From Phycisphaerales bacterium (GTDB lineage Bacteria > Planctomycetota > Phycisphaerae > Tepidisphaerales > Tepidisphaeraceae), in contig JANYKD010000316.1 of the NCBI GenBank assembly GCA_025361735.1, forward strand, positions 1 through 35,582: DNA of 35,582 bases, written 5' to 3'. The translations under genes were made by a program, and so were the position numbers. The notes beneath the pieces are model-generated. The model saw only the letters and a program-made list of their open reading frames with translations, had not been told where the DNA came from and did not search any database. This document shows, one piece after another, positions 7,101 to 13,619 of this stretch (position 1 is the first letter of the stretch; every line of letters starts with the position of its first letter).

Positions 7101-7918
7101 TCGCCCTCGAGCCGCGTGCCCTGCCCGCCCGCCCCGAGCCGCGCACCTGGGAACAACTCCTGACCAACAAGAGTAAGATCATCCGTAAGACGCGCGCATT
7201 CGGCCCGAAACTGGCCCACGTCTACGAGCGCATCGTCGAGACGGCGATGCGCATGATGCCCAACCTCTCCGCCGATGTGAAGTACGATCTGGCTCTCCGC
7301 ATCTACGACATCTTCCAGTACGAGAACGACAAGCTGGCCCGCAAATATCTGCACCTGGTCAAATCCGTCTATCGCAAGGATTCGGCCGCCCACGGCTATG
7401 CCGCGACGCGCGCGGCCATCTGGAATATCGCCAAGGTCATCCTCATCAAGGATGAGGTGTACGTCTCGTATCTGCTGACGCGGCACGAAAAGAAGCAGCG
7501 CGACATCGCCAAGTACAACGTGGACGTCGCCAACGGCGACAAGATCGTCTATCGCCATCACACCCAGCCCGAGTTCAATCTGGGCAAGTGGCGCTTCCGC
7601 CTCAAGATCAGCACCAGCGACTGGATGCTCAACATCGTCCGCCGGCTCAAGTTCCTGCGCAACCTGCCCGGCTGGCACATGCGCGACCAGGCCTTCCGCG
7701 ACTGGTATCTGGCCCTGCTCAACCGCGTGGATCTTTCGACCGACGCCGGATACGAACGCGGCGTTAAGGTGCTCTCGTGTGTAGACGATGTCAGCGGCTA
7801 TCGCGAGATCCGCTATCCCAAGATGCAGAGGGCTCGCGAGTGGGTCGAGCAGGAGTTGTCGCGCACGGTCACGATGCCCGCGGAACCCGCCGGCCGGAGC
7901 ATGGGCATTGTGGCGTGA
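4145..7918 (+). CDS. Fused indolepyruvate:ferredoxin oxidoreductase (TPP and gamma domains in one chain)
   Basis: The 1257-aa enzyme is predicted to decarboxylate aryl pyruvates such as indolepyruvate to the acyl-CoA, reducing ferredoxin. In order it has: an N-terminal pyrimidine-binding domain (ISGYPGSPV near residue 40); a CPGCPHR motif (~436) and TPP-binding GDGTFFHSGQ with ENGTTAMTGHQ (~522-555); a cysteine cluster CEGCLECTKQTACPG (~662) with further Cys residues downstream, probably Fe-S; a gamma-type oxidoreductase domain (MSGVGGMGIG, ~764); and a C-terminal domain of the type called DUF6537 (FVNIMMLGVAYQLG onward). The one-chain form is known in several bacterial phyla. I chose ATG 4145, preceded by AAGGA, over an in-frame ATG at 4085 that lies inside a heptamer array. 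Oddly, low-complexity in-frame repeats interrupt the protein at residues ~252-262, ~358-370 and ~816-840. No thiamine riboswitch was recognised upstream. Confidence 0.92.
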   Translation: MGVDPRFLVAHGREIFNGNELLVKGCLEVEGGIQFISGYPGSPVAGFFDTLGDIKDLLREKGIRAYQANNEALAAAALNGSQMIACRGLIAMKSVGLHVAADALALANLAGVHPEGGAVVISGDDPWCDSTQVPADSRFLFQHLRMPVIEPGSPQEVKDWINLAFKLSRSAGLYIGYLVTNPQIDGGGSAWCAENQYPAMNTNTRVALETRLINLERVLLPPRTWQREIASFQLHTTTARAARELGVNRIQQGSGFGAQGSDASPVGFIVTGMAGPYLDHVLADAGLSGRFPILRMGMSYPADSEIVRDFGKLCRQMIVVEERRSFLEMNIRDALFRELPHEEAADLSGRLYGKRFPTTGNSQLATGNSTDGIPETRGLNYSVLAQRILPLIQSLAEIPEHFRNGRISSEMARLRAASKPRLDVVSSVVTRTATFCPGCPHRDSSSVLLDLRKNLADPVYMKRVHGRPPVDLVAHGDTGCYTMLMFPPTEQLMHNYSGMGLGAGTGSGIDPFITNKQIVFMGDGTFFHSGQLAITNAVKAGQDLTFIILENGTTAMTGHQDHAAIEVDMFGNKHPIVDIFSTVTGIAATAPVRVFKANPADRDKYNSMLEEAILSDGVKVVIADKECGITHHRTELREERRIIKEKGYLPRKTQMNITPEVCEGCLECTKQTACPGLMFADTDYGRKVDTDLTWCVNDGACDRVRVSNEAGTKVKPCPSFEDITVVRSHRRRYLLPQMSLDKLPEPERYVHDMSDRDACWRVHMSGVGGMGIGVVGAILLRAGHKEGYRVVFTEKKGLAIRNGGVFAQLTFVADHQASDEATKRQSDQGTSALSTQDSALSYPTTGSIPYGAADLLLGLDVLEAARAVDSRADFRVASRERTAAVLNMHKQSTVATLLGKADFEAEKLRNEIMGKCREDLSYARNLAEICEQRLGSKQFVNIMMLGVAYQLGLIPVSAHSMAWAIKDTIRREHRRNLKAFNIGRKLALEPRALPARPEPRTWEQLLTNKSKIIRKTRAFGPKLAHVYERIVETAMRMMPNLSADVKYDLALRIYDIFQYENDKLARKYLHLVKSVYRKDSAAHGYAATRAAIWNIAKVILIKDEVYVSYLLTRHEKKQRDIAKYNVDVANGDKIVYRHHTQPEFNLGKWRFRLKISTSDWMLNIVRRLKFLRNLPGWHMRDQAFRDWYLALLNRVDLSTDAGYERGVKVLSCVDDVSGYREIRYPKMQRAREWVEQELSRTVTMPAEPAGRSMGIVA
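4899..4926 (+). repeat. In-frame heptamer array 1 in the IOR gene (AGGGTTC x4)
   Basis: Four contiguous 7-mers are AGGGTTC, AGGGTTT, GGGGCTC and AGGGTTC. They encode a Gly/Ser/Gln-rich loop (GSGFGAQGSD) between IOR domains. A related octamer array lies outside genes at 28037-28068. Confidence 0.85.
5217..5251 (+). repeat. In-frame heptamer array 2 in the IOR gene (CAACTGG x5)
   Basis: Five contiguous 7-mers are CAACTGG, CAACTCG, CAACTGG, CAACTGG and CAACTCC. They encode TGNSQLATGNS, an unlikely piece of folded core, just before the TPP-domain half of the enzyme. Confidence 0.9.
6591..6664 (+). repeat. In-frame octamer plus heptamer arrays in the IOR gamma domain
   Basis: AAGCGACG-type octamers (6603-6634, four units, with a degenerate unit before) run directly into CTCAGCA heptamers (6634-6661, four units). 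The product is a polar ~25-residue insert (DEATKRQSDQ, then ALSTQDSALS) in the gamma domain. The heptamer is the reverse complement, in rotation, of the intergenic AGTGCTG array at 15941-15968. Confidence 0.9.
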
Positions 7919-7922
7919 GAGT

Positions 7923-7942
7923 AGCCGTGGTTTGCCGCGGCT
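7923..7942. repeat. Hairpin just after the IOR stop
   Basis: AGCCGTGG and CCGCGGCT pair around a TTTG loop with one G-T step, starting five nt after the IOR stop codon. There is no T-run, so it is probably not a terminator by itself. It shares its GTAGCCG start with the palindrome at 3694. Confidence 0.5.
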
Positions 7943-7989
7943 CGCCCCGCGGCCTATCCTTATCTGTCACCTACAAAGGAAGACTCCAC

Positions 7990-8589
7990 ATGAATCGACG
8001 GACATTTGCGGCGGCGGCGATAGTTCTGGCATGGTTTGCGATGCTCTGCACGACCGCGGGTGTTGCCGCGGTCGAACGAACCGGCGTCGTCACGCTCAAG
8101 GGCAATCCCCTGACACTGGTCGGCGCGGAGATCAAGACCGGCGACGCAGCCCCGGCGTTCACGGCCGTCGCCAATGACATGTCCACTTTCACGTTCCAGC
8201 CCAAGTCGGGCAAGGTGACGATCATCGCCGCAGTTCCCTCGGTCGACACGCCCGTGTGCAGCAGCGAAACCAAGCGATTCAACGACGAAGCATCCAAAAT
8301 CGGCGACAATGTCGCCATCCTGACAATAAGCATGGATCTGCCGTTTGCTCAAAAACGATGGTGCGGTGCCGAGGGTGTGAAGAATCTCCAGACGATCTCC
8401 GACTACCGCGACCGGGCGTTCGGCGAGGCGTACGGCGTGAAGATCAAGGAGAACGGCCTGCTGGCGCGGTCGGTGTTCGTGGTCGACAAGGAAGGAAAGG
8501 TCATCTACCAGCAGATCGTGGCCGAACTGACCAAGGAACCGGACTACGACGCCGCGCTGGCCGCAGCCAAGAAAGCAGCGACCAGGTAA
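7990..8589 (+). CDS. tpx: Exported thiol peroxidase (Tpx-type peroxiredoxin)
   Basis: The 199-aa protein is an atypical two-cysteine peroxiredoxin that reduces hydroperoxides with thioredoxin as donor. The Tpx signature VPSVDTPVC places the peroxidatic cysteine at 90, and DLPFAQKRWC places the resolving cysteine at 125. LLARSVFVVD holds the conserved active-site arginine. Unlike the usual ~165-aa cytosolic Tpx, it begins with a Sec-type signal peptide (MNRRTFAAAAIVLAWFAMLC, then TTAGVAA), so it should act outside the cytoplasm. The ATG at 7990 follows AAGGAAG. The gene lies 71 nt downstream of the IOR gene on the same strand. IOR-class enzymes are oxygen sensitive, so co-location with an antioxidant is reasonable, but operon membership is inferred only from position. 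Confidence 0.92.
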   Translation: MNRRTFAAAAIVLAWFAMLCTTAGVAAVERTGVVTLKGNPLTLVGAEIKTGDAAPAFTAVANDMSTFTFQPKSGKVTIIAAVPSVDTPVCSSETKRFNDEASKIGDNVAILTISMDLPFAQKRWCGAEGVKNLQTISDYRDRAFGEAYGVKIKENGLLARSVFVVDKEGKVIYQQIVAELTKEPDYDAALAAAKKAATR

Positions 8590-8730
8590 GGCACCAGGTT
8601 GTTGTTCCGGCAGTCAATCAGCCGTGAAGAGGCGATGGCGCGAAGGCGATCAAGTCGAGTCTCTTCGCGTCCGTCCTCGTGCCTGCTGGATCGTCGTCTG
8701 GATTGCCATCGCCACAGGGGCCAGCGCAAC

Positions 8731-8762
8731 AAAAAAGCTCGTGGACGCAAGCGTCCGCGAGC
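8731..8762 (-). terminator. Rho-independent terminator on the minus strand
   Basis: On the minus strand, GCTCGCGGACGC pairs with GCGTCCACGAGC around a two-base loop (one G-T pair), followed by six Ts (8736-8731). It lies ~300 nt beyond the stop of the REC-GAF gene and would end the three-gene signalling transcript. No T-run exists for plus-strand tpx. Confidence 0.7.
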
Positions 8763-8800
8763 TCAAGAATACAAATGTCCGCAAGTGCCGTGTGGAGCTT

Positions 8801-8969
8801 GTTTAGCCAAACCCATTTAGAAGGTGGGTGTTCTACCGGCCGGAAGGTTTCTCCCGGTTGCTGCGAGTCTTTCGCTTCCCGTCTGGCTCATCCCGCTGAG
8901 CGGGTGGCAACTGCAGGCGTGCGGCCGAAACGCGGCGAACCCCATGGGTTGCTTATCGGTTTAGCCAAA
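8801..8969. other. Candidate structured element bounded by direct repeats
   Basis: GTTTAGCCAAA occurs at 8801-8811 and 8959-8969. Just inside, AACCCAT (near 8810) can pair with ATGGGTT (near 8944). Within lie a CCCGC-tga-GCGGG hairpin enclosed by GTTGC/GCAAC arms, and ACCCA/TGGGT arms. I could not match it to any RNA family. It could be a non-coding RNA or the trace of a small insertion. Confidence 0.3.
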
Positions 8970-9069
8970 TAATCTGCTCCAATCTCGAACACTGCAGATC
9001 ACTTATACTACCGAACTATATCGGCGCTTTTCGCCGCGGGCAAGCAAGAAATGGACGGATTCAAGCGAG

Positions 9070-10224
9070 TCAGAAGGGCGGCGATTCGCCGCGCTTCCAC
9101 CATTCCGACGGATCCTCGCGCTTGCCCTGTTTCTCATTGCCGTTCTCGGGTCCGCCGCCGTCGCCGAACAGATCGGTGTCCTCGTCGCGGCCGCCCACGT
9201 TCGCGCCGCGAACAGCCTGGGCCAGCGACAGCGCGAACAGCGGCGAGAAGACGCGCAGCGCCGCCAGGTCTTCATCGCTGAACGGCGCCTGCTTGTCCCG
9301 GAAGAGCAGCAGCACGCCGAGCGTTTCGCCGAGGTACGTGCATGTCATCGCGATGACATCATGCGATGACAGATGCCGGGCCTCGACGGGCGTCAGGTGG
9401 GCCTTGGTCTCGGGCTCGCGCAGACGCAGGAAACCCCGGCGGATCGCCATCTTGAGCAGGTTCTTCTGCAGGCTGTCGACCAGGTCGTTCTCCGCGGCGA
9501 CCGTGTATTTCATGTAGGCGCCCAGCTGCAATTCCTGGTCGGCGGTCGTCAGCCAGATGCCGATGTTGCAGTACCCGACCTGCCGCAGGAGCCAGTCCAT
9601 GGAATGGCAGAGGAGTTGTTCCAGTGTGTTGCAGTCGGAGATGAACTGTTTGTAGCTCTCCTGAATGCGCACGCCGTCCATCTGGCGGGAGACCTGCGTG
9701 TACGCGCCGACCAGGTCGTTGCACAGCAGATCCACCTTCTTGCTGACCGTCTTGCGGGCGGCGTTCAGCCGCCTGACCGCGTCCTTGAGCTTGCGCAGTC
9801 GCACCTCCTGGTGCAACTGGGTCCGCTGCCGGCTCATGGCCGCGCGAACGCGTTCGACGAGTTCAACCTGCGTAAACGGCTTGGCCACGTAGTCCATCGC
9901 CCCGCCGCGGAACGCGGTCACGGCGCCGTCGGCCGAGTTGACCCCGCTGACGATCATGGCGCCGGCCTGGGGCTGGAGGCGCTGAAGGTCGCGCATCAGG
10001 GACATGCCGTTGCCATCCGGCAGCATCAGGTCCGTCACCAGCAGGTCCACTTTCCGGTCCCGGATCAGGTTCCGCGCCTCACCGGCGCTGGAGGCCACGT
10101 GCAACTGCAGGCCCTCTTCGCCCTCGAAGCTGTCGCGAATGAGCTCGATCATGCCGGGCTCATCATCCACGAACAGGATCTGGGCGCAGTGCTGCGATCT
10201 CTTCTGGTCTTTTACGGCAGACAT
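9070..10224 (-). CDS. Response regulator with REC, coiled-coil and GAF domains
   Basis: The 384-aa protein has a receiver domain at about 15-130 with the acidic pair in LFVDDEP, the phospho-acceptor Asp65 in DLLVTDLMLPD, and the conserved Lys in DYVAKPF. A helical, charged linker (about 130-180) follows, and then a GAF-like domain (about 185-345) ending in FSPLFALSLAQAV. The last ~40 residues are polar and disordered-looking. There is no DNA-binding or catalytic output domain, so the output is probably protein interaction or sensing through the GAF domain. The ATG at 10224 follows GAGAGG. It starts 35 nt after the kinase gene ends, as the third gene of a signalling operon, and is the obvious candidate partner of that kinase. 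Confidence 0.88.
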   Translation of the reverse strand: MSAVKDQKRSQHCAQILFVDDEPGMIELIRDSFEGEEGLQLHVASSAGEARNLIRDRKVDLLVTDLMLPDGNGMSLMRDLQRLQPQAGAMIVSGVNSADGAVTAFRGGAMDYVAKPFTQVELVERVRAAMSRQRTQLHQEVRLRKLKDAVRRLNAARKTVSKKVDLLCNDLVGAYTQVSRQMDGVRIQESYKQFISDCNTLEQLLCHSMDWLLRQVGYCNIGIWLTTADQELQLGAYMKYTVAAENDLVDSLQKNLLKMAIRRGFLRLREPETKAHLTPVEARHLSSHDVIAMTCTYLGETLGVLLLFRDKQAPFSDEDLAALRVFSPLFALSLAQAVRGANVGGRDEDTDLFGDGGGPENGNEKQGKREDPSEWWKRGESPPF

Positions 10225-10259
10225 AACACCTCTCCACTCTCCCGGCCGGCGCCAGCGGT

Positions 10260-12530
10260 TCAGCTCTGCGCGGCCTTGCGGGTGTTGATCGGCTCGCCTG
10301 CATCAGCCCGGGGCGCCGCCGGCAACAGAATTATGACTCTCGTGCCTTCTTTAGGCCTGCTCTCCAGTCGTATCGTTCCGCCGCCGGCTTCGATCCAGCG
10401 GAGTGCCTTGGCAAGTCCCATCCCGCGACGTCGTCCGGCCGACAGGCCGCTGAAGAACGGATCAAACGCTCGTCGCAGGACCTCGCCGTCCATGCCACAG
10501 CCGTTGTCCGCCACGCTCAGCGCCACTCTCGTGGAGAACACGTCGTACGCCGCACAGATGGCAACCTTGCCACCCACTTCATCGGTTGCTTGCAGGGCAT
10601 TGTGAAGAACTTCCACGAGCGCCATCCGCGTTTGTTCCTGATCCACCAGCACGGGCGGAACCTCGGCCAGCACGATCTCTATCTTTCGTGTGTAGCCCGA
10701 ATCACGGCTGCTGGCCTCGCGAACCGCGCGGTCAATAAGATCCGCCACCCCGACCTCCGTGGGCACCGGCGGAGCCGGTTTGGCGAATTCCATCAGGTCC
10801 GTGATGATCTGCGACAGGCGGTGTGACTGGTCGAAAATCACCTGGGCCGACTGCTTGAGTTTGGGTTCTTCCAGCGAATTGGCCAGAAGCTGCGCACGTC
10901 CGGATATGACCGCAAGCGGATTATTCATCTCATGGGCCGCCCCGGCCGCCAGTTCGCCAACCGCGGCGACGGAGCGCGTGCGGACCAGTTCGGCCTGCGC
11001 ACCCTGCAGCCGCCGGTTGGCTTCGGCAAGCTGCTCGGCCAGCATGTGTGCTTCCTCGCGGAACTGGCTGGTGCGAAGCGCCAGGCTCCAGCCCGCGGCC
11101 AGCGACGCCAGTTCCGGCGATTGCGGACCCAGCCGCTGCGCCTCATCCGCTGCCGCTCCCCAGACGATGCCGCCCACGCAGATGCCCTCGGCTTCGAGGG
11201 CGATCCAGAAACGCTGCTCGCCGCCGAGCACGGGCGAAATGCGGGCCATCAGCCATTCCAGGTGATCGCCCACCGGCAGCACCGGATCTGGTCCGGCCGC
11301 CGGCCGGGACAGCCGCGACGGGCAATCCACCAGGCTCGTTTCCGCGACCTCGCCGGCGCCGCTGACGATGAGAAACTCCGCGTAACCCTGCGCCGGGCAC
11401 GTCGAGAAGACCACAACAGGCGCCATGCCGATTACACTTTGCGCTGTCTGCCCGACCGCCTGCAGAACCAGCGACGACGGCGCATCCGGGCGCAATTCGC
11501 CCTGGAACCGCGACAGGGCCTCGAAATATTTGGCGCGGCTGGCCAGTTTGCGGTTGCGGGCCGCCAGTTGTTCGCCGATCCGCCCCAGTTCCTGGTTGGC
11601 CTGCGACAGTGCCGACAGGTAGATCTCCCCCGTCGTCGCGTGCCCCAGGCCCAGGGCTTCAGCTCGCTCTTCGATACGTTTGATCAGGCTCTTGCGCGCC
11701 GCGTCGATCGCCATGTCGCTCACACCCGTCGCCTGCTGCAGCGACGGACGCAGAACATGGAATGTGTAATTGCCGCTGTGGCCGATGTGCTGTTCGCGAA
11801 CCAGGTTGTCGGCCAGCGTGATCAGATTCACCATGTGCCCGGAAAGCACCCCCGCCGGCAGCGAATCGGGATTCTGTCCATGCAGCCAGATGCAGTCGCG
11901 CACGCAGGTCGGAAGCTGCCAGCGTTCGGCCAGGCGCTTGCCGACGACCATGTGGTCCAGGCCGATGACCGTGCGCTCGACGTCGGCAACATTGCCGCGG
12001 AGCAGCTCGGCGGCCTCGATCACGCGCTCGTAGCTCTTGGGAAGAATCGCGTCCAGGGCAATCTTGCCGATGTCGTGCAGCAGGCCGCACACGAAGGCCT
12101 CCGCTGGATCGATCCCCGAGACCGACTCGGCCAGCAGTTCGGCGGCGCAGGCAACGGCAATGGAGTGTTTCCAGAATTCCTCGCGATCAAACCGGCCGCG
12201 CGGAGCGGCCGGATCGGGCGGGAAGATGGCGTACGCCGACAGGGCCAGGACGGCCGAGCGCACGGCTTCAAAGCCGAGCAGGACCACGGCCCGATCAACG
12301 GTGACAACCTCGCCGCGGATGCCCAGATCGACCCGGCGGACGAGTTTCAGTACTTTGGTCGTCAGTGAGGGATCGCCCTTGATCAGGTTGATGACTTCGC
12401 GGGCGCACGATTCATCGCGCCCGGTCACTTCCAGCACCTTGACCGCGACCGCTGGAAGGGTAGGCAGTTGCTGGAGCTGCTGCAGGATCAGCTCGACGCG
12501 CTTTTCCTTCAGGTCTGACACGGTATTCAC
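10260..12530 (-). CDS. HDOD-GAF hybrid sensor histidine kinase
   Basis: The 756-aa protein begins with an HDOD domain (about 10-215: LPTLPAVAVKVLEV, LIKGDPSLTTKVLKLV, FVCGLLHDIGKIALD), a catalytically uncertain HD-related signalling domain. A helical segment and a GAF-like region follow (about 330-490). The kinase core has a HisKA box AAVGELAAGAAHEMNNPLAV with phospho-acceptor His533, and an ATPase domain with DNGCGMDG (N/G1 type boxes), FDPFFSG and RRGMGLA, ending near 745. No transmembrane segment is seen, so it is cytoplasmic. The start is a GTG at 12530 that overlaps the stop of the upstream HTH-REC gene by four nt (GTGA), which indicates translational coupling. HDOD fused directly to a kinase is less common than HDOD alone. 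The HDOD domain here retains an HD pair (LLHDIGK). Confidence 0.88.
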   Translation of the reverse strand: MNTVSDLKEKRVELILQQLQQLPTLPAVAVKVLEVTGRDESCAREVINLIKGDPSLTTKVLKLVRRVDLGIRGEVVTVDRAVVLLGFEAVRSAVLALSAYAIFPPDPAAPRGRFDREEFWKHSIAVACAAELLAESVSGIDPAEAFVCGLLHDIGKIALDAILPKSYERVIEAAELLRGNVADVERTVIGLDHMVVGKRLAERWQLPTCVRDCIWLHGQNPDSLPAGVLSGHMVNLITLADNLVREQHIGHSGNYTFHVLRPSLQQATGVSDMAIDAARKSLIKRIEERAEALGLGHATTGEIYLSALSQANQELGRIGEQLAARNRKLASRAKYFEALSRFQGELRPDAPSSLVLQAVGQTAQSVIGMAPVVVFSTCPAQGYAEFLIVSGAGEVAETSLVDCPSRLSRPAAGPDPVLPVGDHLEWLMARISPVLGGEQRFWIALEAEGICVGGIVWGAAADEAQRLGPQSPELASLAAGWSLALRTSQFREEAHMLAEQLAEANRRLQGAQAELVRTRSVAAVGELAAGAAHEMNNPLAVISGRAQLLANSLEEPKLKQSAQVIFDQSHRLSQIITDLMEFAKPAPPVPTEVGVADLIDRAVREASSRDSGYTRKIEIVLAEVPPVLVDQEQTRMALVEVLHNALQATDEVGGKVAICAAYDVFSTRVALSVADNGCGMDGEVLRRAFDPFFSGLSAGRRRGMGLAKALRWIEAGGGTIRLESRPKEGTRVIILLPAAPRADAGEPINTRKAAQS

Positions 12531-13102
12531 ACCCCCGCTTCGATTTCCAGGAGTTCCACAATGCGTTCGATAATCTTCTCGATATTAAACGGTTTCTTCA
12601 CGAACTCATCAGCGCCCGACTTGAGCAGGTCGTTGATCTCATCCTGGTTGACCACGCCCGATACGATGATGATCTTGATCTGCTGGAAATTCGGGTTCTG
12701 CCGCAGCGTCTTGCACACCACGTTGCCATTGATGTCCGGCAACATGTAGTCGAGGATGATCAGGTCGGGATTGAATTCCTGCGTCAATATGCCGGCGTCA
12801 TAGCCAGACATGGCGGTCTTGATCTCAAACCGGCCATCGCGCTCGAGCACATCCACGAACAACTCGATAATCTCGGGGTCGTCATCAACCACCAGTATCT
12901 TACGCCTGCCGCTGTCAAGAACGTCGATCGGAATGCCGTTCTCTTTCATGAACTGAAGGAGTGCCTCACGCGGAATGCGCCGGAAGCGGCTGCCCGGAAC
13001 TCGAAAGCCCTTCAACCGACCGCTGTCGAAACAGCGGATGATGGTCTGCTGCGAGACCTTGCAGATCTCGGCGGCTTCACCGGTGGTAAATACACTCTTC
13101 AT
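12527..13102 (-). CDS. Excisionase-type HTH fused to a receiver domain
   Basis: The 191-aa protein joins an N-terminal MerR/excisionase-like winged helix (about 6-52: FTTGEAAEICKVSQQTIIRC, then GRLKGFRVPGSRFRRIP) to a receiver domain (about 68-188) with VVDDDPE, phospho-acceptor Asp118 in LIILDYMLPD, and Lys in EFVKKPF. The order is unusual, because most response regulators carry the receiver first. It could be a DNA-binding regulator switched by phosphorylation from the kinase encoded next. I chose ATG 13102, which has AAGGG ten nt upstream, over an in-frame GTG at 13111. It is the first gene of the signalling operon. Autoregulation is plausible but I could not define an operator. Confidence 0.85.
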   Translation of the reverse strand: MKSVFTTGEAAEICKVSQQTIIRCFDSGRLKGFRVPGSRFRRIPREALLQFMKENGIPIDVLDSGRRKILVVDDDPEIIELFVDVLERDGRFEIKTAMSGYDAGILTQEFNPDLIILDYMLPDINGNVVCKTLRQNPNFQQIKIIIVSGVVNQDEINDLLKSGADEFVKKPFNIEKIIERIVELLEIEAGV

Positions 13103-13619
13103 ATCTCTCACCCTTCATTGCGAACCGGCGAGTTCAGCGGGAAAGACGTGTGAATGATCTTCAACGATCTTATCCATCTTTCCTAAATAACCATCGGTGC
13201 TCGTCCCTACACACTTGAGATACCACCTTAGAACACGCGCATTCTATCCTCTTTCCCACAATTGTCAGGAACTAACAGCGGAGGAATCAAGGGATTATCG
13301 GACCTCTGACTCCACTATAACGCTTAAAGCTACTTCTCGTTTAACGTGTGATGGGCGAGGCGTGCGCCGCGGATTGCCCGCATTTCGGGAACGCGATCAT
13401 CTGTGAGAGCCGGTGAGGCCGCCCTCGCTGCCGATGGGGATCCAACATAACGGAGAATCAGCCACCATAGCGCGAAAGCACGAAGGAAGATGCGAAGCGA
13501 ACCGATTTCGTCCGCTTCGCGTCTTTCATCGTGATCTTCGCCCTATCGCAGCTGATTCAGCTCCGCAGCGACAAACCTCGCGCAACGGGAATGGAAACTC
13601 GCTCAAGCGGTCCTTCCCA
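13103..13619. other. Intergenic region upstream of the signalling operon
   Basis: There is no supported gene. It must hold the promoter of the HTH-REC gene, but I could not pick a convincing -35/-10 pair. A hairpin lies at 13489-13523, ~100 nt beyond the VIT-VWA gene's stop. The stretch around 13470-13550 is an imperfect mix of GCGAAG/CTTCGC words, another dispersed-repeat-like sequence. Confidence 0.45.
13489..13523. repeat. Imperfect inverted repeat downstream of the VIT-VWA gene
   Basis: GATGCGAAGCG (13489-13499) pairs with CGCTTCGCGTC (13513-13523) with one G-T step and a 13-nt loop. It may stabilise or end the VIT-VWA transcript. No T-run is present. Confidence 0.45.

Larger units (their letters stand above)
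8590..9069. other. Intergenic region between tpx and the REC-GAF gene
   Basis: No convincing gene is present. Contents are a minus-strand terminator hairpin at 8731-8762 and a 169-nt block at 8801-8969 bounded by direct repeats of GTTTAGCCAAA, with internal pairing potential. Small open frames here lack family features and ribosome-binding sites. Confidence 0.5.

Noticed and set aside
8624..8806. 60-aa plus-strand open frame
   Set aside because: It runs through the terminator stem at 8731-8762, has no Shine-Dalgarno and no recognisable features.
8801..8969. SRP RNA, tmRNA, RNase P or 6S RNA
   Set aside because: Key conserved sequences of these RNAs (e.g. the SRP GGAAGCAGCC loop) are not present. 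The pairing pattern is not specific enough.
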